Shown piece after piece: positions 1 to 6,539 of a stretch of DNA of 64,000 bases (the stretch's first letter is position 1; each line of letters begins with the position of its first letter). The notes beneath the pieces were generated by a model. That model did not search any database. It was not told the origin of the DNA and saw only the letters and a list, made by a program, of their open reading frames with translations. The stretch spans positions 62,001 through 126,000 of the forward strand of contig NZ_JTDL01000144.1 in the NCBI RefSeq assembly GCF_000802235.1. Direction: 5' to 3'. This DNA is from Sinomonas humi. GTDB lineage: Bacteria; Actinomycetota; Actinomycetes; Actinomycetales; Micrococcaceae. The translations under genes and the position numbers were made by a program.

Positions 1-48
1 GCCCGGCTTGAACAGGGCTTTCATGAGGCCATTCAAAAGCAGGCAAAG

Positions 49-73
49 GCTTAGAACAACAGCCGGTGTCTCA
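49..73. repeat. 25-base direct repeat, copy 1
   Basis: Begins GGCTTAGAAC and ends GGTGTCTC. The second copy at 349-373 differs at two positions. The two are exactly 300 bases apart, upstream of the bacteriocin cluster. The function is unknown; recombination or attachment site remnants are possible. Confidence 0.7.
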
Positions 74-348
74 AGGGACGGTTTAGGGACGCTTAGCTGT
101 CAGCCCTTTCGGCACGGCAGTCGTCTGGCGAGGGTCTGCGCAGATGAATTCAGGTACGTCTGGGGTCAATGAGGCCTGTCCCTCGTTGACGTCCGAGCGA
201 TAGCTGCGACGCTCGCCGGAGTCCGCGCCTTTTCGAGGTCTTGCTTTTCGGCAGGCCGTCCGCACAGCTCTTCGAACTCTGCCCACGTGCGGCAACGGCG
301 AAACTCACCGCCTACCTACGCCTGCATCGCCATTCACGGGAGCTGATG

Positions 349-373
349 GCTTAGAACGACAGCCGGTATCTCG
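349..373. repeat. 25-base direct repeat, copy 2
   Basis: Begins GGCTTAGAAC and ends GGTATCTC; two mismatches to the copy at 49-73. It runs into the palindrome ATCTCGCGAGAT (368-379). Confidence 0.7.
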
Positions 374-522
374 CGAGATGAATTAGCATTCCTTCACCTT
401 TGCCTCGCAATCAGGTCTTCATCGAGGACTGCCAACGACAAGTGGAGGCCGCCGAGCAGCCTTATGACCGAATGTGACGCTCCTCCGGCCCCGCATCCAT
501 CGGCCTCGGACACAAACGTTCC

Positions 523-550
523 TTGCGCACTCGGGACAACTGGATACAAG
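523..550 (+). promoter_or_regulatory. Possible promoter of the bacteriocin cluster
   Basis: TTGCGC at 523-528 and TACAAG at 545-550, separated by 16 bases, give a plausible -35/-10 pair about 70 bases upstream of the precursor start. This is based on spacing and partial consensus match only. Confidence 0.3.
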
Positions 551-577
551 TAGAGGTCCGCTGCCTACTCTCTGGGC

Positions 578-594
578 GTGACCACGCCGGTCAC
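578..594 (+). promoter_or_regulatory. Inverted repeat before the bacteriocin gene
   Basis: GTGACC-ACGCC-GGTCAC, 6-base arms and a 5-base centre, ends 26 bases before the precursor ATG and just ahead of its ribosome binding site. It could be an operator or a short leader hairpin. Confidence 0.4.
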
Positions 595-620
595 AGCGTC
601 CCTTGAGAGAGGAGCCAGTC

Positions 621-890
621 ATGAATTTTCGCAGTTCTTCCAAACCTCTTGTTGCAGCAGCCGCAGTCAGCGTCATCGGGCTTTCCCTGGGCAGCGTAGG
701 AGTCATGTACATCGCGGGAATGTTCGGCTTGTCCTCAGCTTTCGCATCCCAGATCGTTGACGCGGTCACAGTCGGCGGCTGGGTCCTAGCCGTCGTCATG
801 GGGCTCCTTTCGGGTGGCACGGCGGCAGTCATCGTTGCCACGACCCGATGGGCCATCCTCCGATTCGGCCGCGCCGTCGCCATCGCGTAG
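621..890 (+). CDS. Circular bacteriocin precursor (AS-48/uberolysin type)
   Basis: Encodes an 89-residue precursor that reads as a head-to-tail cyclised bacteriocin, a peptide that permeabilises target membranes after leader removal and ring closure. ATG 621 has GAGAGGAG at 606-613 with 7-base spacing, better than the in-frame GTG 18 bases upstream. Residues 1-30 form a leader with R4 and K8 followed by an A/V/G/L-rich stretch. From residue 31 the chain is a compact A/G/V/I-rich sequence with FG at 35-36, GGWV at 52-55, W77, and basic residues only near the end (R76, R81, R84), finishing RAVAIA. AS-48 has the same order: FGI, then a V-rich helix, GGWV, and a RAVIAW end. Mature peptide is probably I31-A89 (59 residues, net about +2). 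Codons such as aat, ttt, agt and tct differ from the rest of the window. Downstream neighbours fit this class. Recognition is by motif only. Confidence 0.8.
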   Translation: MNFRSSSKPLVAAAAVSVIGLSLGSVGVMYIAGMFGLSSAFASQIVDAVTVGGWVLAVVMGLLSGGTAAVIVATTRWAILRFGRAVAIA

Positions 891-905
891 TCAGCGATCC
901 ACCTA

Positions 906-1460
906 ATGATGGGCAGCGCCAAGGAGATCGCCAGCCAGTCATGGCCGTACGCGCTCGCGCTCTCCTTGGCGTTGCTGGCAGCCGGAGCGGCGATCGGCGC
1001 TCAAGCGGACGTTGGATTAGCACTTGACGCACCTTCGCCTGATCCTCAGGGAACCGAATGGACGGAGGCGTTCGTGAAAGTCCTCCTGAACAACGCGTCG
1101 ACTGGAGCACTACTGTATGCAGGAGCAGCCACGGCCGGGACGGCCACCCTCATCGTGTGGCCCATCGTCGCTGCCTATATAGGAGCGACCTTCCGTGCGA
1201 GCGCGGGAGCCGTCGGAGTCGAGAACGTCGTCGGAACGATCTGGCCGTACGCACCCTTGGAGTTCGTGGGAATGTGCCTCGCGGCAGCCGCAGGGCTCAT
1301 GCCGCTTGTGTCAGGTCTTCGGGCAGCCTTCGAGCCGCAAAGCGTCGGGCCCGCCCGCGCATACGCTCGTGAGATTCCTTCGACGCTCAAAGTCTTCCTT
1401 GCATCCTTGACCCTGATCGCGCTGGCTGCTGCTGTCGAAGCGGCTGTCATCGCATTCTGA
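906..1460 (+). CDS. SpoIIM/DUF95-family membrane protein, bacteriocin cluster
   Basis: 184 residues with about five membrane segments (roughly 13-32, 66-94, 111-137, 163-183). It carries the landmarks of the stage II sporulation protein M / DUF95 family: an F-x3-LLNN stretch at 56-63, a G-rich segment, and P-x4-E at 114-119 (P114, E119), where the usual PHG-x2-E has become PYAPLE. Circular bacteriocin operons (AS-48C, CirC type) typically encode a DUF95 protein needed for full production or immunity, so this gene is the strongest contextual support for the precursor upstream. It starts 15 bases after the precursor stop. No strong Shine-Dalgarno is visible, so translation may be coupled; the second ATG (909) is an equal choice. 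Direct biochemical role in this family is not settled. Confidence 0.7.
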   Translation: MMGSAKEIASQSWPYALALSLALLAAGAAIGAQADVGLALDAPSPDPQGTEWTEAFVKVLLNNASTGALLYAGAATAGTATLIVWPIVAAYIGATFRASAGAVGVENVVGTIWPYAPLEFVGMCLAAAAGLMPLVSGLRAAFEPQSVGPARAYAREIPSTLKVFLASLTLIALAAAVEAAVIAF

Positions 1461-1484
1461 AATCGAACAAGGGCCCTTTCGATC

Positions 1485-2057
1485 ATGACAGCACCTCCAA
1501 CCCTGCCCGCGAATCCAGATGAAGTTCGCCCATCGCACTCCCGTAGTACCTCCAGTCTTCTCTGGATGCTGGCTCTGGCCATGGTCGGAGTCAGTCTCTG
1601 GACTCGTCTTCAACAACTCCGACCGATGATCTTGGATCGTCTGGAAGCCACGCCCGAATTCGCCTCGATGGAGAAAGGGCCAGCCGTTGAACTCGCCGTC
1701 GGAGTCGGTTCTCTGCTCGGATTCGTCCTCTCCTTAGGCGTGAGCGCCCTCTACTTTTCGCTCGCGTCGATCTTGGAATCGCGGCTCCTCCCATCGCTCC
1801 GGCTGGGTTTCGGCAGGTTGACGCTCGGTCCACTAGCGATCGCATCGATCGGTTCCGTTCTCTACCTCCACCTCCTCGCCATACTCCTAGCCGTTCCCAC
1901 GGCAAAGGGTGAATGGCCGGGCTTCATCGTGGTGGCACTCGTGGGACTGTGCGCTCCGCTCCTCTTCAGGCGGCAATGGATACAGGGGAGCGCTCGCACC
2001 AAGATCTCGATTTTCGCGCTTTCAACCGGCGTCGCGGCATCTGCACTGCTGCTCTGA
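1485..2057 (+). CDS. Membrane protein of the bacteriocin cluster, unknown family
   Basis: 190 residues. The first 24 are hydrophilic, followed by about five hydrophobic segments (roughly 24-42, 67-92, 109-130, 143-160, 172-190); a soluble stretch at 44-66 sits between the first two. I do not recognise the family. It lies 24 bases after the DUF95 gene on the same strand and 16 bases before the next membrane gene, so it is probably co-transcribed. In this position it could be an immunity or transporter accessory component, but nothing in the sequence fixes that. Codons are less GC-biased than in the housekeeping genes, as in the rest of the cluster. Confidence 0.6.
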   Translation: MTAPPTLPANPDEVRPSHSRSTSSLLWMLALAMVGVSLWTRLQQLRPMILDRLEATPEFASMEKGPAVELAVGVGSLLGFVLSLGVSALYFSLASILESRLLPSLRLGFGRLTLGPLAIASIGSVLYLHLLAILLAVPTAKGEWPGFIVVALVGLCAPLLFRRQWIQGSARTKISIFALSTGVAASALLL

Positions 2058-2073
2058 GGAAAGGCTTCTGGGA

Positions 2074-2445
2074 ATGTTCTCGAAGTACCGACGGAATGCT
2101 GCCATCGCCACCGCACTTTTCTGCCTGACAAGCGTGGCCCTGGACTCGTTTCTCGGAGCCGCATCGCGGCGTGGAGACGACCTAGGCTGGATCCTGTTGC
2201 TAGCGGCAGCAGTAGCCCTCCTGCTTCTCCTGGTCCTCATCTTGCGGCCGGTATCTGCGCGTCTCGGTGCAGTCAGTGCAATCGTGGTCGGACTCTGCGG
2301 AGTCATCTCAGCGTCCAGTAGCAAACTCGAGTTGCCAGCCTCGCTCCCCCTATGGGCGTGGGTAGCGCTGGCCTTCGTGATGGCGACTCTGGGCCTTTTG
2401 GAAGACGCCGAGATCACCCAATCCAAACCGAAGAACCGACTGTGA
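2074..2445 (+). CDS. Small four-segment membrane protein, bacteriocin cluster
   Basis: 123 residues starting at ATG 2074, chosen over upstream in-frame starts because GAGGAAAGG at 2056-2064 precedes it and it clears the previous gene. Four hydrophobic segments (about 9-26, 36-57, 63-80, 90-109), a basic N-terminus and a KPKNR tail. The stop TGA (2443-2445) overlaps the ATG of the next gene by one base, implying translational coupling. Family not recognised. Circular bacteriocin immunity proteins are small, basic and hydrophobic, so this is one candidate for that role, though longer than the known ones (about 50-70 residues). Confidence 0.6.
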   Translation: MFSKYRRNAAIATALFCLTSVALDSFLGAASRRGDDLGWILLLAAAVALLLLLVLILRPVSARLGAVSAIVVGLCGVISASSSKLELPASLPLWAWVALAFVMATLGLLEDAEITQSKPKNRL

Positions 2446-3950
2446 TGCCCCCTAGCTTCATCGCCGCGCTGACCTTCGAGCGAGTCCGCTTCTTGGCTTC
2501 CATGGGCTGGAGTATGCCCCTTCGAGCACTCACATGGGTAGCCGCTACAGCGGTGCTGCTGCTCGGCTTCGTGACGTTCACGATCGGACTAGTCATTTTT
2601 ACGCTGCTGCGTACACTCCCGATGGAAGCGACGGTCACCGCAAGGGCGGACCCGGGCACGCTTGTAGCAGTTGGAGCCATCCTGCTGAACGTCTATGTCT
2701 CAGTCGCAGCATTGCTTCGAGAGGTCTTAGGACCCCGCCGCCTCGCAGTTCAGCGCAGCCCCAATCAATCACTCTTCCGGGCCCTCGATGTCGAAAAGCG
2801 GCACTACTTCCTAGTACACGCTGCGCCACGATCCCTTCTGGTTGCCGTCTTCACGGCCGCCGTTTCAACGAGTGCCCTGTGCGTGTGTTCGGGAGATTTG
2901 AGTCCCTTCCTTGTCATGACTCTCGCGGGCGCCCCACTGGCTTCCGCATTGCCCGTTCTCGCACTCAGCGCGTGGCTGGCGATTCACGCACCCCGGCCCT
3001 CGGTTCTCTCGCGGCAGATCATTCTCCACGGATTCGCGGCCGTCTTGATTTCCGTTCCTGCATATGCAACCGCCCGCGCGGTAAGCCGCGAGAAGAGCTG
3101 GTGGCCGCCCACGGTGTTTCCAGAGCATTGGGATGTCGCAGTGGGATTCGTCAGCCTGGGGATTGATGTCGCCAGCGTAATCGTCCTCAGGAGATCCTGG
3201 ATAAAGATGTCCCGCGAATCCTTTGTTCATTCCCGCAAAATCCTGCCTTTGCCGCGTCGCGGAATTGACAGCATCTCCAACGCCCTGTGGATCCATCTCA
3301 CGCATTCCCGCTATCTACGAATGGCGGCGAATGTGTCTTGGCTCCTCATCACCGGGTCGGTGGTGGTTGCGGCTCTTAGGATCGGGGGCCTACGCGTCGA
3401 GGAATTCCCACTCGGCCGCAATATCGACAGTCTCCTCACATGGCTCGCATTCATGGCGGGGCTGACCGTGGCTGACTTCGTCTCCCGAGACAACGGCGCC
3501 GTCGTCCTGATACCTAGGCTTCGATTCATGTGGGAAAGCGGGGCCGACGTCAGGACGGTTGTTGCTGCCGTCCTCATAGGCCAGACGGCATTCGCGGTCA
3601 CCCTCGTGTCTCCTGGAGCCATCCTCCTCGGATGGGCCGTTGACGGAGTGCCGTTCTGGATGGCGGCCCCGATTGTCGCCTCCACTGCGGCGGCCACAAT
3701 CCTCGGCGGGAGCTTGAGCCGAACCACCTTCAGTCAGGCGGATGGCTCGGCCGAACCATCTCTGGCTTCTGCGCTCATAACGTTCCTGAGCGCGGTCCCT
3801 GCCGCGGGGACGGCCCTCGCTCCGCGCAACATCGGCCTCATCGGAAGTGTCCTCTACACCCTCGTCTTGATAGGAATCGCTGCCCTGTGCCTGCGCCGTC
3901 GGATTCTCCACCTGCCATCGAGTTCATCAAGGTCACAGCCGGCCATGTAG
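2445..3950 (+). CDS. Large polytopic membrane protein, bacteriocin cluster
   Basis: 501 residues with roughly a dozen hydrophobic segments spread over the whole length. ATG 2445 overlaps the previous stop (TGATG). No permease motif I can name is visible, but the gene is directly followed, with a 64-base overlap, by an ABC ATPase, so it may be the membrane partner of that ATPase. Known circular bacteriocin operons contain one large multi-span protein of about 550 residues (AS-48B, CirB type) of poorly defined role in maturation or export; this is the positional equivalent. It has no HExxH or other obvious protease motif. Equivalence is inferred from size, topology and context. Confidence 0.6.
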   Translation: MPPSFIAALTFERVRFLASMGWSMPLRALTWVAATAVLLLGFVTFTIGLVIFTLLRTLPMEATVTARADPGTLVAVGAILLNVYVSVAALLREVLGPRRLAVQRSPNQSLFRALDVEKRHYFLVHAAPRSLLVAVFTAAVSTSALCVCSGDLSPFLVMTLAGAPLASALPVLALSAWLAIHAPRPSVLSRQIILHGFAAVLISVPAYATARAVSREKSWWPPTVFPEHWDVAVGFVSLGIDVASVIVLRRSWIKMSRESFVHSRKILPLPRRGIDSISNALWIHLTHSRYLRMAANVSWLLITGSVVVAALRIGGLRVEEFPLGRNIDSLLTWLAFMAGLTVADFVSRDNGAVVLIPRLRFMWESGADVRTVVAAVLIGQTAFAVTLVSPGAILLGWAVDGVPFWMAAPIVASTAAATILGGSLSRTTFSQADGSAEPSLASALITFLSAVPAAGTALAPRNIGLIGSVLYTLVLIGIAALCLRRRILHLPSSSSRSQPAM

Positions 3951-4537
3951 AGGGCGCACCCATCGTTGTGGATGCCAGCCTTGCCGTCGAAGCCCCTGGA
4001 CTCATTCTCCTCGCAGGACCGAATGGCTCCGGGAAATCCACTTTCGCGGAGCTCGTAAGCGGATACCTGAGACCGTGGTCGGGGAAGGTCCATATTGCAG
4101 GGGTGAACGCGCACGAGGCACGGACGCGGGCACGGCGTCGGGTCTGCCGCGCTGAGCCGTCGCATTTTCCCCTCCTGACCGTCCACGACCACATCGCGTT
4201 GGCGTCGACAGCTCGCCGCGTAGACCGTGAAACGGGGCTCCGTCGCGCCACGACTCTCGGCTTGACCCCCTGGCTGAACGAAAACGCTGGAAACCTGTCC
4301 ACCGGGACGGCCAAAAAGCTCTGGTACGTCATCAATACCCTCGGAAGCTTCGATCTCGCGGTGTTCGACGAGCCCTTCAACGGTGTCGACGCCCAGAGTG
4401 TTGCCGTAATGGCCGAAGAAATGACCGAATGGTCGCAGAGCGCTTGCATTGTCCTGATCACCCATGCACTCCAACCCGGGCTCAAGCCCGATCGAGTCAT
4501 CCAGATATCGGAGTTCACGCCGCAAAAGTCGAATTAG
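3887..4537 (+). CDS. ABC transporter ATP-binding protein, bacteriocin cluster
   Basis: 216-residue ATPase. Walker A GPNGSGKS at 44-51, signature region LSTGT at 137-141 (a relaxed form of LSGGQ), Walker B LAVFDEP at 157-163 with D161/E162, D-loop GVD, and switch histidine H193 in LITH. It is short, with no fused membrane domain, as is usual for the ATPases of circular bacteriocin operons (AS-48D, CirD type), which power export and contribute to self-protection. The start is GTG 3887, inside the end of the polytopic gene, with TAGGAA at 3871-3876. Last gene of the cluster; the LysR gene begins 40 bases later with its own promoter. The relaxed signature suggests divergence but the catalytic residues are present. 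Confidence 0.8.
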   Translation: MPAPSDSPPAIEFIKVTAGHVEGAPIVVDASLAVEAPGLILLAGPNGSGKSTFAELVSGYLRPWSGKVHIAGVNAHEARTRARRRVCRAEPSHFPLLTVHDHIALASTARRVDRETGLRRATTLGLTPWLNENAGNLSTGTAKKLWYVINTLGSFDLAVFDEPFNGVDAQSVAVMAEEMTEWSQSACIVLITHALQPGLKPDRVIQISEFTPQKSN

Positions 4538-4565
4538 GAAGATTAGCGTATGCCCCATGAACCCT

Positions 4566-4571
4566 TAGGAT
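4566..4571 (+). promoter_or_regulatory. -10 box for leaderless lysR-type gene
   Basis: TAGGAT followed by 6 bases (TTCTTC) and the ATG at 4578, so transcription would start at or next to the start codon. There is no Shine-Dalgarno, which agrees with a leaderless mRNA. Confidence 0.55.
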
Positions 4572-4577
4572 TTCTTC

Positions 4578-5540
4578 ATGGATGTCCGGCAACTGCAGAT
4601 CCTCCGCGAACTCGGCGAGCTCGGGAGCGTCAAGGCCGTTGCGGAGGAGCTGCTCGTCACGCCGTCGGCCGTCTCCCAGCAGCTGGCCCTCCTGACCCGC
4701 AGCGCAGGCGTTCCGCTCACGCGCAAGGAGGGCCGCAGCCTCGTCCTCACAGACGCCGGCAAGGTCCTCGCGGAGGCTGGCGGCGCCGTCGTCCGCGCAA
4801 TGGCCGATGCCCGCGCTGCCATCGGCGCCTTTCATGACGACCCAGTCGGGACGGTCTCGGTGAGCGCATTCCATTCCGCGGGACAGGCGCTCTTCGGGCG
4901 CCTGTCCGCCCGTCTCGCAGTGGGAGCGGCCGACGGCGGCGCCTCCCCACGCCTACGCCTCGCCGACGAGGACGTGCCCCAGCACGGCTTCCCGGCGCTG
5001 ACCGGCCGTTACGACGTCGTCCTCGCGCACCGCATGGCTCATAGCGACGAATGGCCCGAGGACCGGCTCGTCGTAGTGCCGCTCGCGCGGGAGCCCTTCG
5101 ACGTCGCTGTGCCAGCCCGACATCCACTTGCCGCGCGTACCTCGCTCCGGCCAGAAGACGTGGCAAGCGAATCCTGGGTCTCCAGCCGCGCTGGCTACTC
5201 CCCCGCGGACGTGCTTGCGGCGATCGGCGCGGTCGCGAGCCGAGCGCCTGAAGTGGCCCACCGGATCAACGACTACTCCTCTGTCGCCTCCGTCGTGGCC
5301 GGCGGAGGCGTCCTCGGACTGCTCCCGCGGTACACGGCCGCGGTCGGGCTGCCGCCCGGCGTCGTGCTCCGCCCCCTCGAAGGGATTGCGACTCGGCGAA
5401 GCATTGACCTGCTCATCCGGCCGGAGAACGCGAGACGACACTCCGTGCAGATCGTCGCGGACGTGCTCCGAGAGCTGGTCGGCGAACTTATCGCTCAAGC
5501 GGAACAGCGCGCTGCGCCGACTTCCGCTGAGGCGCGATGA
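4578..5540 (+). CDS. LysR-family transcriptional regulator
   Basis: 320 residues. An N-terminal winged helix (about 1-60, with the helix reading VTPSAVSQQLALL) is followed by a periplasmic-binding-like effector domain (about 90-300). The sequence TRKEGRSLVLTDAGKVL matches the wing and linker of the family. The target and co-inducer cannot be read from the sequence. It has a TAGGAT box 6 bases before the ATG and is GC-rich like the downstream chromosome, so I place it outside the bacteriocin island although it is the next gene on the same strand. Its 3' end overlaps the convergent membrane gene by 53 bases. Confidence 0.85.
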   Translation: MDVRQLQILRELGELGSVKAVAEELLVTPSAVSQQLALLTRSAGVPLTRKEGRSLVLTDAGKVLAEAGGAVVRAMADARAAIGAFHDDPVGTVSVSAFHSAGQALFGRLSARLAVGAADGGASPRLRLADEDVPQHGFPALTGRYDVVLAHRMAHSDEWPEDRLVVVPLAREPFDVAVPARHPLAARTSLRPEDVASESWVSSRAGYSPADVLAAIGAVASRAPEVAHRINDYSSVASVVAGGGVLGLLPRYTAAVGLPPGVVLRPLEGIATRRSIDLLIRPENARRHSVQIVADVLRELVGELIAQAEQRAAPTSAEAR

Positions 5541-5988
5541 GGACCAGCGCAGGATAGGTGACGAGCGCCAGGGCAATGTGCATGAGGACCAGAACGCCGA
5601 CGGCATCGGCCGGCTGGCCCTTGTAGAGAATCCACGCGTCGGGGGCGAGGCCGCCGAGCGTGACGAGGACCGTGAGCACGAGGAACGGCTTCCACGCGCG
5701 CGTCGAGAACCAGGTCACGATGGGCCAGGCCACGCACGCCAGGACGACGCCGATGACGGTGAGCTTCGTGTAGTCGGCAAAGCGGAAGTGCTCGTAGCCG
5801 GCAGTGGCGGGGAACATCGCGACGCCGAGCGCAGCGAGAGCCGCGCAGGCCGCAACGGAGCCGACGACTGCGACGATGGTCGCCGCAATCCACCGCACTG
5901 CCGAGGGCTGGTGGCCACCAGCCGGGAAGTCGAGGCCGAGAACACGCGCGGCCGCGGTTTCGGGGCGGGTGGAGGACTGTGCAGGCAT
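5488..5988 (-). CDS. Four-segment membrane protein (DUF6069-like)
   Basis: 166 residues with four hydrophobic segments (about 31-53, 70-90, 97-116, 130-152) and a motif FRFADYTKLTVIG between the first two. It resembles small actinobacterial membrane proteins annotated DUF6069; that assignment is from memory and tentative. The start at 5988 was chosen because GAAGGAAG lies 4 bases upstream on the minus strand; an in-frame start 21 bases upstream lacks a site. It is convergent with the LysR gene, overlapping its last 53 bases. Function unknown. Confidence 0.6.
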   Translation of the reverse strand: MPAQSSTRPETAAARVLGLDFPAGGHQPSAVRWIAATIVAVVGSVAACAALAALGVAMFPATAGYEHFRFADYTKLTVIGVVLACVAWPIVTWFSTRAWKPFLVLTVLVTLGGLAPDAWILYKGQPADAVGVLVLMHIALALVTYPALVLIAPQRKSAQRAVPLER

Positions 5989-6081
5989 GTGCTTCCTTCG
6001 TCTGGACACGTTCCGGTACTGAATCCAGAGTAGGAAACGGCGTCTAAGAAGACCCTAAGAATTCCGGGGACTACGCCGCGA

Positions 6082-6453
6082 TCAGTTCTCGAAGAGGCAG
6101 AACGGGTGGCCCGCCGGGTCGAAGAAGACGATGACATCGTCCTGCGGCTGATGGCTGGCCCGTTTGGCTCCGCACTCTGCTGCATGCGCGGCTGCCCTCG
6201 CGAGGTCATCGACCTTGAGGTCGAGGTGCATCATCATCTGCTGCCGGCCCGGCTCCTCCGGCCACACCGGGCGCTCGAAGTTCTCCTCGAGCTGGAATGA
6301 CAGCTTCCCTCCGCCCGTCGGACTCGCGATCGTGGCCCACTCCCGATCGTCGTCACCCAATTCCCAGCCGAGGAGATTCGCGTAGAAACGCGCGAGCTGC
6401 TGCGGGTCGGGCGCTCCGAGGACGGTGGAATGGAGGTGGATGGGTGAGGTCAT
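6082..6453 (-). CDS. VOC-family (glyoxalase/bleomycin-resistance fold) protein
   Basis: 123 residues with two beta-alpha-beta-beta-beta modules of the vicinal oxygen chelate superfamily: start HLHSTVLGAPDPQQLARFYANLLGW and end VIVFFDPAGHPFCLFE. Likely metal ligands include H5 or H7, a glutamate near residue 52, H in MMMHLDL and the terminal E. It belongs to the actinobacterial glyoxalase-like group whose substrates are mostly unknown. There is no Shine-Dalgarno; TACTCT (6461-6466, minus strand) lies 7 bases before the ATG, so it is probably leaderless. Confidence 0.75.
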   Translation of the reverse strand: MTSPIHLHSTVLGAPDPQQLARFYANLLGWELGDDDREWATIASPTGGGKLSFQLEENFERPVWPEEPGRQQMMMHLDLKVDDLARAAAHAAECGAKRASHQPQDDVIVFFDPAGHPFCLFEN

Positions 6454-6460
6454 GGGGCCC

Positions 6461-6466
6461 AGAGTA
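6461..6466 (-). promoter_or_regulatory. -10 box for leaderless VOC gene
   Basis: Reads TACTCT on the minus strand, followed by 7 bases and the ATG at 6453. Confidence 0.5.
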
Positions 6467-6474
6467 GAACGCAA

Positions 6475-6507
6475 ACCGCCGGGCCCAGAAGGTCCGGGCC
6501 CGGCGGT
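6475..6507 (-). terminator. Hairpin terminator after gatB
   Basis: ACCGCCGGGCCC / GGGCCCGGCGGT, a perfect 12-base stem around a 9-base loop, 33 bases past the gatB stop on the minus strand and before the VOC gene. There is no U-run, as is common in high-GC actinobacteria. Confidence 0.65.
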
Positions 6508-6539
6508 GTAGCGGCAGAGAGGACGACGACGGGCAGCCC

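Larger units (their letters stand above)
1..620. other. Leading region without a supported gene
   Basis: No reading frame here has a convincing ribosome binding site or a protein I recognise; the small minus-strand frame at 83-295 is Arg-rich and looks like chance. The stretch holds a near-perfect 25-base direct repeat 300 bases apart (49-73 and 349-373), a perfect 12-base palindrome ATCTCGCGAGAT at 368-379, and the probable promoter of the downstream bacteriocin gene. It may be the edge of an acquired island, but no integrase, transposase or tRNA is visible. Confidence 0.6.

Noticed and set aside
83-295. 70-residue minus-strand frame in the left region
   Set aside because: Arg-rich, no ribosome binding site, no recognisable family.
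1-600. Insertion sequence or integrase remnant
   Set aside because: The 25-base direct repeats suggested mobility, but no transposase or recombinase motif could be read in any frame.
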